From NCBI GenBank assembly GCA_016935715.1, contig JAFGQJ010000383.1:1-8341 (forward strand): a stretch of DNA of 8,341 nt, read 5' to 3'. The notes beneath the pieces were generated by a model. It did no database searches and was not told where the DNA came from. It saw only the letters and a program-made list of their open reading frames with translations. Positions 1-5,598 of the stretch are shown here, in pieces; position 1 is the stretch's first letter; each line of letters starts with the position of its first letter. The DNA is from Spirochaetales bacterium. Lineage in GTDB: Bacteria > Spirochaetota > Spirochaetia > SZUA-6 > DRHE01. Position numbers and translations under genes: made by a program.

Positions 1-146
1 CCGCCCTTCACCAGATGCCGCAGGATTTTCTTGACCTCTTGCGGCTCGGTGATCACGGCAAGGATCCGCATCGGCGAGTCGCATCTACTGCAGGTCAATG
101 GTTCGATCTCATACAACTGAGCGACCAGCCTGGCCCAGGTAGAGCG
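1..146 (-). mobile_element. IS91-type transposase C-terminal remnant
   Basis: This is the transposon-derived part of the chimeric frame, from about codon 34 on. The pattern W-A-R-L-hydrophobic, YEIEPLTC, CxxC, MRI.A.IT-P, ILRHL is characteristic of the tail of IS91-family (Y2, rolling-circle) transposases. The tyrosine catalytic domain, which lies upstream in the family, is missing here because dehydratase sequence takes its place. No terminal repeat is visible; IS91-type elements lack inverted repeats, so the exact boundary near 146 rests only on where protein similarity changes. Confidence 0.6.
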
Positions 147-245
147 AAGCAGCTCGCTCACGGTCCGGTTGCGCTCCAGCGGGGTCCGATGCACGTAGGG
201 ATCGATCCGCTGCCGGGCAGAACGGATGGTGTCCAGGTCTATCAT
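1..245 (-). pseudogene. Chimeric ORF: PLP-dependent dehydratase N-terminus fused to IS91-type transposase C-terminus (partial)
   Basis: Reading the minus strand from the ATG at 245-243, the frame stays open to the window edge (81 codons). Residues 1-33 (MIDLDTIRSARQRIDPYV, then HRTPLERN and TVSELL) look like the start of threonine dehydratase or hydroxyectoine-utilisation dehydratase (EutB-type), fold-type II PLP enzymes whose N-termini read 'I.aAr.ri.p.v.rTPL.rs..LSE'. The substrate-binding and PLP-lysine regions that should follow are absent. From about residue 34 the protein matches the C-terminal tail of IS91-family transposases: TWARLVAQLYEIEPLTC, a CSRC zinc-ribbon-like pair (C52, C55), then MRILAVITEP and a KKILRHL helix. 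The junction is seamless and in frame. Most likely a transposon-mediated rearrangement removed the rest of the dehydratase gene, leaving a non-functional fusion. Family assignments come from remembered motifs, and the 3' end lies outside the window. Confidence 0.72.
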
Positions 246-254
246 GATTTTCCC

Positions 255-283
255 ATACTACTGAGCTGGATGCAGATATGCAA
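255..283 (-). promoter_or_regulatory. Possible promoter of the chimeric ORF
   Basis: On the minus strand TTGCAT (278-283) and TAGTAT (255-260) are separated by exactly 17 bases. Each hexamer matches the sigma-70 consensus at 4 of 6 positions. The predicted start of transcription would fall within a few bases of the ATG at 245, so the message would be nearly leaderless. This is a weak pattern match only. Confidence 0.22.
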
Positions 284-313
284 TTCCCCCTGCCCCCTAC
301 CTCAAAAGCAAAC

Positions 314-342
314 TTTACAGCACGCCTGCGGTGAACTACACT
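314..342 (+). promoter_or_regulatory. Putative sigma-70-type promoter of the Hint/DUF4349 lipoprotein gene
   Basis: TTTACA (314-319, 5 of 6 consensus) and TACACT (337-342, 4 of 6) are separated by 17 bases. Transcription would start near 349, only a few bases before the ATG at 353, and no convincing Shine-Dalgarno sequence precedes that ATG. If real, the mRNA is almost leaderless. It would drive the two-gene operon 353-3054. Confidence 0.4.
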
Positions 343-352
343 TGAATCAGAT

Positions 353-2449
353 ATGATCGAGAAGCGAGTTTTTCCCGTGCTGCTGCTCGGAGCGCTGCTG
401 CTTGCGCTCTTTTCCTGCAAGGAAATCCTTGTCGAGACTCCCGATGGGTTCGCCCCGCTCGAGGTGCAGGATCAGTATGCAGCCATGAGCCCGGAGGGGA
501 TGATCTATCGCGTGCGGGTGATGAAAAACCAGCCCAAGCAGAACCACGAGTTCTGGAGCGAGGCCCTTCGAAACCACCTCGAGAAGGAGGGCTACCTCCG
601 TGTTTCTTCCGGAAATGAGTTCCAGGCGGGAAGCCTGAACGGCTCGTTTTCGGAATGGACCCTCCCCTACGGCGATGACACCTACAAGTATCTCACGGCC
701 ATCCTGGTGGCTGAGGACACCCTCGCCGTAGCCGAGGCTTCGGGCCGCCACGAGGAGTACGGTCGGCACCGGTCTGCGATCCTGGACAGCCTCGAGACGA
801 TCGATTTCCGGGACGTGGAAGCCTCCGACATCGACACCTGGGCGTCCTACTCCCAGGCAGCAGCCGCGGGGGCTTCCACAGCCCCAGGCTCTTCCAGGGG
901 GGAAAAGCCCGCTGCCGCGGAAAAGGGCGGCTGCTTCCTGGCGGGGACCCCCGTGGTCACGGAAGACGGGTTGATTCCTATAGAAGCGGTGTGGCCGGGA
1001 ACGAGTCTGCGGGTTTATGACCCAGTGGCCGACAGGTGGGGGAAGCGGCAGGTGGTGCGGACGATCGGTCTGGCTTACTCCGGGGACGTGGTTGCCGTGG
1101 AGACGGGCTCGAAAACCATCAAGGTGACGGGACACCATCCTTTCCTGGTAGCGGACGGCAGGCGGTTGAAACACCGCCCTCTTCCCGGAGAGCTGTCTGC
1201 GCAGGAATCATTGAGCCCCCGTGCGTGCCGTTGGGTCGAGGCCCGGGATCTGCGCAGAGGGGACACGCTCGTTTCCCTGTACGGAGACCTTCACGGAGCC
1301 CCTCTGAAAGTGGATGCGGTTTCCCGCCGGCATGCAGCTGCCCGGGTGTTCCACCTCTCGGTATCCGGACCCCATACCTACGCTGTCGAACATGCGGGGA
1401 GCGTCGTGCACAATGGAGGGGAGCAGGAAGCATACAAAGCGCCTGTGGAGTCGGAGCGGGCGGCCCGCGAACGGGAGATCATCGGCAGCGGCGCCATCAC
1501 CGCATCCCTGCCCACGGACGCCAGAAGCGAGCGCATCCGGGTCTACTCGGGGGCCTGCTCCCTCATGATAGACAGGGTGGAACCGGTGAAAAGGCAGATA
1601 GCCGACATGGCCGAAGAGGCCGGCGGGTATGTCGAGGAATCCTCGGGCGAAAGGATCATCATTCGCGTTCCCGCCGGCGAGTTCAGAAACGTATTCGATG
1701 AGATTCTCGATTTGGGGGAGGTCCTCTACAAGGCGATCGAGACCTATGACGTCACCGACAAGTTCACCGATTCGTCGGGCCGCCTCGCCGTGGCCATGCG
1801 GGCACGGGACCGCCTCTACGTGCTGCTGAACAGGATCGAGGATGCAAAAGAGCGCCTGGAAATACTCAAAAAGATACGCGAATACACCGAGATCATCGAA
1901 CGGCTCGAACTGTCTTCGGAGGTACTCGAGAAGCGAATCGCCATGTCGCGCATCACCGTGGAGCTGCACTCCCGCTTGAAGGAAGCCGAGACAATCGAGA
2001 GACCCGTGCCTTTTCCCTGGATCGAGCGCCTCCATCCGCTCTACGAAACTACGAACGGCCTTGCGGGAAAGGCCGAAGTGCCCGTGCCCGACGATGTGGC
2101 GGTTTTCGAGCAGAAGGGAGTGCTGCGGGCCGAGGCGGCGGACGGTACCCGCATCCGCCTGGGTACCGTGAAAAACGATCCTCGAGGGGATTCTCTGTTC
2201 TGGCAAAGGGCTCTGTCCTATCACCTCGGACCCCGCTATCGGAAGGCCGAGACCATCGATCTCGACCCCGTGTCGCTGGTGCTCTTCACGAGCAAAAAGA
2301 CCGATCCCTACTATTATCTGGTCGGAGCTATGCCTTTGCAGGAAGAACCGACCCTGGTGGTCTTCGAGGCATATTTTCCGGACGAGCAAGCCCTGGAGCA
2401 GCACTACCAGGACATCCTGGAGGCCTTTGGAGAGGTGCAGATCCCGTGA
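353..2449 (+). CDS. Lipoprotein with Hint autoprocessing domain, DUF4349-like domain and duplicated flanking module
   Basis: 698 residues. A signal peptide (EKR, then a Leu-rich core) ends in the lipobox LFSC at Cys22, predicting a lipid-anchored envelope protein. Domain order: module A (about 30-150), an Ala/Ser/Gly/Glu linker (about 160-193), a Hint domain (194-354), a DUF4349-like domain (about 385-565: GGYV at 424-427, IRVP at 437-440, a YDVTDK segment, a coiled-coil-like Glu/Leu/Lys-rich stretch, then a PFPWI segment), and module A' (about 575-698). Modules A and A' share a K-N-x-P...F-W-x-x-A-L...H-L pattern with identical spacing (KN 58-59 and FW 67-68; KN 607-608 and FW 616-617) and a later YxYL (111-114; 653-656), so they are probably an internal duplication. 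DUF4349 function is unknown. The start is fixed by the signal peptide, although its ribosome binding site is poor. The gene overlaps the next by four bases. I infer a self-cleaving exported protein; the physiological role is unknown. Confidence 0.85.
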   Translation: MIEKRVFPVLLLGALLLALFSCKEILVETPDGFAPLEVQDQYAAMSPEGMIYRVRVMKNQPKQNHEFWSEALRNHLEKEGYLRVSSGNEFQAGSLNGSFSEWTLPYGDDTYKYLTAILVAEDTLAVAEASGRHEEYGRHRSAILDSLETIDFRDVEASDIDTWASYSQAAAAGASTAPGSSRGEKPAAAEKGGCFLAGTPVVTEDGLIPIEAVWPGTSLRVYDPVADRWGKRQVVRTIGLAYSGDVVAVETGSKTIKVTGHHPFLVADGRRLKHRPLPGELSAQESLSPRACRWVEARDLRRGDTLVSLYGDLHGAPLKVDAVSRRHAAARVFHLSVSGPHTYAVEHAGSVVHNGGEQEAYKAPVESERAAREREIIGSGAITASLPTDARSERIRVYSGACSLMIDRVEPVKRQIADMAEEAGGYVEESSGERIIIRVPAGEFRNVFDEILDLGEVLYKAIETYDVTDKFTDSSGRLAVAMRARDRLYVLLNRIEDAKERLEILKKIREYTEIIERLELSSEVLEKRIAMSRITVELHSRLKEAETIERPVPFPWIERLHPLYETTNGLAGKAEVPVPDDVAVFEQKGVLRAEAADGTRIRLGTVKNDPRGDSLFWQRALSYHLGPRYRKAETIDLDPVSLVLFTSKKTDPYYYLVGAMPLQEEPTLVVFEAYFPDEQALEQHYQDILEAFGEVQIP
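932..1414 (+). other. Hint (Hedgehog/intein-type) domain within the lipoprotein
   Basis: Residues 194-354 of the lipoprotein. The domain opens with CFLAGTPVVTEDGLIPIEAV, typical of bacterial intein-like and pretoxin-Hint domains, with Cys194 as position 1. The block-B TxxH motif is T259-G-H-H262 followed by PF. A 'W.eArdLrrGDtLvs' stretch and 'VFHLSVSGPHTYAVE' follow, and it ends VVHN with His353-Asn354. At about 161 residues it is too short to hold a homing endonuclease. All residues for N-S acyl shift and Asn cyclisation appear present, but the following residue is Gly355, not Cys/Ser/Thr, so canonical splicing is not expected. Cleavage at one or both ends, as described for A-type bacterial intein-like domains, is the likelier outcome (inference). 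Confidence 0.85.
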
Positions 2450-3054
2450 AGGCTCCAGCAGTCGCGCTATCCGTCCTCCTCATCCTTTTGGCTTCCCAGA
2501 CCGTATTCTGCGAAACCGGCACCAAACGCCAGACCCTCGACGCGGTGATCCTCGTCGAAAACCGCTTCGAAGCAGCCGACAGGCTCCAGCAGTGGGTGGA
2601 GACCAACGGGGGATACGTGGTTTCCCGATTGGAGGATCGTTTGATACTCCGCGTACCCAGCTCCGAGCTCGAAGAGTTCGTGGATTTTCTAGAAACGCCG
2701 GCCGATGAGATCATCGAGATTCAACAGAAAACCGAGGATATCAGCCAGAGTCTCCTGGAAACCAAGGCCGGCATCAAGAGCAAGACGGAGCTGTTCGAGA
2801 AGGCGCTGACGCTGATCGATCAAACCGACCTGTCCACGACTTTGGAGATGGAAAGCGAAATTTTGTCGATCCTCGAGGATACCGAGGAATTGAAGGGCCG
2901 CTACCGAAAACTCCTCGGGGAAGTGGCCCTGGCCCGCGTCCAGGTTGATTTCGAGCTGCAGGAGGAAGCGCTTCCCGTGATCCTGCCCTCCTCCTTCCCC
3001 TGGATCAATGTGGTGGATTTCTATCGGCTCATGCGGGAGTTCGAGCGCAATTGA
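2446..3054 (+). CDS. Exported DUF4349-like protein
   Basis: 202 residues, starting at GTG 2446 and overlapping the TGA of the previous gene (GTGA). A GGAGAGG sequence at 2429-2435, about ten bases upstream, supports this start and implies translational coupling. The N-terminus is a signal peptide (MKAP, then a hydrophobic core to about residue 21). Cys22 is preceded by TVF, a poor lipobox, so cleavage by signal peptidase I is as likely as lipidation. The mature part resembles the DUF4349-like part of the upstream lipoprotein: a 'v.....l..wve..GGYV' start (GGYV at 55-58), LILRVPSSEL, a 'TEDISQSLLE' stretch parallel to 'YDVTDKFTD', a Glu/Leu-rich probable coiled coil, a final beta strand (ARVQVDFEL) and an SFPWI segment. 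The C-terminal membrane helix that I expect in many DUF4349 proteins is not obvious. Probably a paralogue that arose by duplication and works with its neighbour in the envelope; exact function unknown. Confidence 0.8.
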   Translation: MKAPAVALSVLLILLASQTVFCETGTKRQTLDAVILVENRFEAADRLQQWVETNGGYVVSRLEDRLILRVPSSELEEFVDFLETPADEIIEIQQKTEDISQSLLETKAGIKSKTELFEKALTLIDQTDLSTTLEMESEILSILEDTEELKGRYRKLLGEVALARVQVDFELQEEALPVILPSSFPWINVVDFYRLMREFERN

Positions 3055-3114
3055 GATTCGAAAGATCCCGGATTGGATATCTTCACCGACTCCTATCGTT
3101 TTTCCTTTCTGCCG

Positions 3115-3146
3115 TTGTAGCCTTTACGGCGTGCTGACACTATAAT
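3115..3146 (+). promoter_or_regulatory. Putative promoter of the amidohydrolase gene
   Basis: A perfect TATAAT (3141-3146) lies 21 bases before the ATG at 3168. The best -35 candidate, TTGTAG (3115-3120), is 20 bases away, longer than ideal, so the -10 box carries most of the weight. A Shine-Dalgarno-like GAAGGGA (3153-3159) follows. The site sits in the 113-base gap after the DUF4349 gene, in which I see no convincing terminator hairpin. Confidence 0.45.
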
Positions 3147-3167
3147 TGCATCGAAGGGACTACCGTA

Positions 3168-4370
3168 ATGTCAGCCAGGACGTACAGAGCTATTGCAGAG
3201 CACATCGAAACACTTCCCGTCGTTTCCTCGCACGAGCATCATCTCGAGGATGCAGACCAGAACGCGTTGACTTTGGAGAGGATCTTACAGTGCTCATACG
3301 TTGACTGGCAGGGAATATCCGTCGGTGAAAGCGACTCCGACCATGATCGTTTCCTCGATCAGGCCAGACACAATTCCTATTATGTTTGGCTGGAGAAGGC
3401 GTTAGACAGAATCTACCGAATCGGGGGAAAGCTGACTGCTCGCAACTGGCGAAATCTCTCGGCCGGAATATCGCACACGCATAGCGATCCCGAGGCACAC
3501 CTCCGTATTCTAAGGGAACACTGCAGGTATCGCTATGCGCTGGCCGACGTTTATTGGAATACCGGATCAGATCTCGGTCACCCGGACCTTTTCAAACCGG
3601 TGGTGCGTACCGATATGTTCGTGGCCGGGTTTCACCCGAGTGTCGAAGATCACGACGGCAACTCCCCTTGGAGATTCCTGCACCTGGATGGCCTCACTTT
3701 TGACGGGTATGTTGAGCTGCTGAACGAGTTTCTCCGCAACAGCGTAAAAAATGGGGCGGTAGCATTCAAGCTGGCTGCAGCATATGAACGCACGCTGGCT
3801 CTGGGCACGGGGTCGTACGATCGGGCGGCTCGAATATTCATGAAGCCGCCGGCTGACACAACCGAAGAGGAACGGCTGGTTTACGGAGATTACATCTTCC
3901 GCGTAACCTGCGGAATAGCTTCAGAACTCGGAATTCCCTATCAGGTCCATACAGGCCTGGGACGGCTGCAGGGTTCGAATCCGCTCCTGTTGGAGCCGGT
4001 CATTGAAAGATATCCCGATATTGTTTTCGTCCTGTTCCACGGAGGCTATCCCTGGATACACGAAACCGGCGCCCTAGCCCACAATCACCCGAACGTTCAT
4101 CTTGATATGGTGTGGCTGCCGCTCATATCGACGAGCGCGGCGCTGCAGGCGCTGCATGAGTACATCGAGGTGGTACCCTCCAGCGACAGAATTGCCTGGG
4201 GCGGTGACTGTTGGACCTCAGAGGAATCACTCGGAGCGTTGCTGGCCTACCAGCATGTCGTGGCCAGTGTATTGGCTGAAAAAGTCGACGGCAGCTACTT
4301 CGATTTGGCGGAGGCACGACTGCTGGCCGAAAAGTTGCTCTACAGGAACGCTCAGAACCTGTACTCGTGA
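3168..4370 (+). CDS. Amidohydrolase-family protein (TIM-barrel metal-dependent hydrolase)
   Basis: 400 residues, ATG start preceded by GAAGGGA at a good distance. The sequence has the landmarks of the amidohydrolase superfamily in order: H22-x-H24 on the first strand (SSHEHH), K201 in VAFKLAAAYERT, H261 in YQVHTG, H291 in VLFHGGYPW, and D347 in WGGDCW near the end. These residues normally bind one or two divalent metals and activate water in a TIM barrel. The style, with a long N-terminal helical section and GGYPW before a GGD, resembles amidohydrolase_2-type (PF04909) and uronate-isomerase-like proteins more than dihydroorotases or ureases. No signal peptide, so cytoplasmic. Substrate is unknown: a sugar-acid isomerase, lactone hydrolase or decarboxylase are all possible. 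The cupin gene 109 bases downstream may share its transcript. Base composition is visibly less GC-rich than the flanking lipoprotein genes, hinting at a separate origin. Confidence 0.8.
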   Translation: MSARTYRAIAEHIETLPVVSSHEHHLEDADQNALTLERILQCSYVDWQGISVGESDSDHDRFLDQARHNSYYVWLEKALDRIYRIGGKLTARNWRNLSAGISHTHSDPEAHLRILREHCRYRYALADVYWNTGSDLGHPDLFKPVVRTDMFVAGFHPSVEDHDGNSPWRFLHLDGLTFDGYVELLNEFLRNSVKNGAVAFKLAAAYERTLALGTGSYDRAARIFMKPPADTTEEERLVYGDYIFRVTCGIASELGIPYQVHTGLGRLQGSNPLLLEPVIERYPDIVFVLFHGGYPWIHETGALAHNHPNVHLDMVWLPLISTSAALQALHEYIEVVPSSDRIAWGGDCWTSEESLGALLAYQHVVASVLAEKVDGSYFDLAEARLLAEKLLYRNAQNLYS

Positions 4371-4479
4371 CCGGCGTGCAGGTCGACAGCTCCCGAGTAG
4401 ATCGAACGGTTCGCCGGAAAAAGAAACCGCTCTCCGTGCAGGCGGGCAAACCGAGAAAACCAGGAGGAGTAAGGAATAC

Positions 4480-4812
4480 ATGGCGGCGCAAGTCATCAGA
4501 TCGAACCAGACCAAGCCCATCATGGAGGGAGAAGAGTTCACGAAGATCTATGCTCATACGGGCAAGTTGATCTTCTCCATCGGAAGCCTTTTGCCGGGTC
4601 AAAAAGCCGAGCTGGACAGCGGCCATGAGGGATCGGACGAGATCTGCTATGTGATCAAGGGTCACATAATGATGCATCTGCCGAACCTGGATGAATATCA
4701 CGAGCTTCAGGCCGGGGATGCTATCCTCATTCCACCCGGTGAACCTCACTACTCGATCAACGTGGGCACCGACAGGGCGGAGACTGCGTGGGCGTGCGCA
4801 CCCAAATTGTAG
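4480..4812 (+). CDS. Small single-domain cupin protein
   Basis: 110 residues. The frame is open further upstream, but the ATG at 4480 is chosen because AGGAGG (4462-4467) and a second AAGGA (4471-4475) precede it and the protein then has ordinary cupin length. Cupin motif 1 appears as GHEGSDEICYVIKG (H49, E54, G61) and motif 2 as GDAILIPPGEPHYSIN (P86, G87, H90, N94). In the usual HxH...E...H metal site the first His would be at residue 47, where Ser is found, so metal binding may be altered or absent. Such cupins are often sugar or small-acid isomerases, dioxygenases, or ligand-sensing domains; here the role is unknown. Its position behind the amidohydrolase suggests the same pathway (inference). 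It converges on the GNAT gene with a 47-base gap in which I see no strong terminator. Confidence 0.82.
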   Translation: MAAQVIRSNQTKPIMEGEEFTKIYAHTGKLIFSIGSLLPGQKAELDSGHEGSDEICYVIKGHIMMHLPNLDEYHELQAGDAILIPPGEPHYSINVGTDRAETAWACAPKL

Positions 4813-4859
4813 CGTCCAGGGATAGCGCGTCCGGATAACCACAAAGCCCGGCGGCTGCT

Positions 4860-5408
4860 CTAGCCGTTCGCTGCAGCACCTTGTCCGCCGTCTGCCTCAA
4901 ATGCCTCATGGAAAACCACCTCTCCCTTCGGAAAGTGCCCGTCAAATGAAAGAGCAAAGAACGCCTCTTGCGGAACACCCTCGTAGACGAGCCCGCCAAC
5001 GTTCTCGAAGCCGAACTTTCTGTAGTACTGCGGATGTCCCACCAAACAGCAGCCTCCGGCACCCAGCTTCTTCAATCGTCTCAGCCCTTCCTCTATCAGG
5101 GCTTTGCCGATCCCCCTGCGCTGGTATTCCGGCAGCACAGAAACCGGACCAAGTCCATACCAGATCCTGGTGCCGTCCGAGATGGACACCGGGGAAAACG
5201 CAATATGCCCCACAACCCGGCCGTCCACTTCTGCGACCAGCGATACCGCGAGGGCCTTGGCGGCGCGCAGCGCCTGTATGATGAATTGCTCGGTGTTGTT
5301 GCTGATCTCCAGGGTTTTGAACGCGGCAATTGTCACCTCGGTTATGGCGCTTGCATCGGCGTCTGTCTCGCTCCTGATCACGATCTCCGGATTCATGTGT
5401 CTAAACAT
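4860..5408 (-). CDS. GNAT-family N-acetyltransferase (YhbS-like)
   Basis: 182 residues on the minus strand, ending with TAG at 4862-4860. The N-terminus (VIRSETDADASAITEVTIAAF) is the usual first strand and helix of GNAT enzymes. VGHIAFSPVSI is the central strand pair, and LGPVSVLPEYQRRGIGKALI contains the acetyl-CoA pyrophosphate-binding motif (QRRGIG). Further on, CCLVGHPQYYRKFGFE is the conserved C-terminal 'hp.YY.kfGF' segment typical of the YhbS/COG3153 group. The family transfers an acetyl group from acetyl-CoA to an amine of a small molecule or protein; the acceptor cannot be predicted. Cytoplasmic, monocistronic by layout, convergent with the cupin. The start could be the ATG at 5408 or the ATG four codons later (5396); neither has a strong Shine-Dalgarno sequence. 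Confidence 0.9.
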   Translation of the reverse strand: MFRHMNPEIVIRSETDADASAITEVTIAAFKTLEISNNTEQFIIQALRAAKALAVSLVAEVDGRVVGHIAFSPVSISDGTRIWYGLGPVSVLPEYQRRGIGKALIEEGLRRLKKLGAGGCCLVGHPQYYRKFGFENVGGLVYEGVPQEAFFALSFDGHFPKGEVVFHEAFEADGGQGAAANG

Positions 5409-5587
5409 AACACTTCACGAGCGTTGTTGCGATATTGAAAAATCCATCGGAATCGATTACACAGTACTCCTTGAGACGTAGTCTGGATACACGTTTGCTC
5501 CGCGATCGACACTCGCTCCGCTCCAGAGATCTTTGCCCGTCCCGGGGAGGAGTACACCCGGGCGCCGCTGACCGTTGTCTTTACCCC

Positions 5588-5594
5588 AGGAGGG
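5588..5594 (+). promoter_or_regulatory. Shine-Dalgarno sequence fixing the start of the SpoIID-like gene
   Basis: AGGAGGG lies four bases before the ATG at 5599. The reading frame is open back to a TTG at 5575, but this strong site lies inside that extension. The signal peptide beginning MRRSFRAP also fits the ATG, so the eight extra residues are not counted as coding. Confidence 0.75.
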
Positions 5595-5598
5595 TCAG

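Noticed and set aside
109..420. Minus-strand open frame crossing the divergent intergenic region
   Set aside because: Low-complexity Ser/Arg-rich translation with no family likeness; the frame beginning at 245 has clear protein similarity instead.
1036..1701. Plus-strand alternate frame of 221 codons inside the lipoprotein gene
   Set aside because: Gly/Arg-rich out-of-frame translation of GC-rich DNA with no recognisable motif.
1208..2404. Long minus-strand open frame (398 codons) opposite the Hint/DUF4349 lipoprotein
   Set aside because: Its product resembles no family and is rich in Gly/Arg/His/Leu as expected for an antisense shadow; the plus strand encodes recognisable domains throughout.
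3055..3167. Possible terminator or hairpin after the DUF4349 gene (GAAAGAT...ATATCTTC)
   Set aside because: The arms pair only with a bulge and are not followed directly by a T-run; not convincing.
5541..5562. Two CCCGGG hexamers ten bases apart upstream of the SpoIID-like gene
   Set aside because: They could form a 6-bp stem, but each is itself palindromic, there is no T-run, and the composition makes chance likely.
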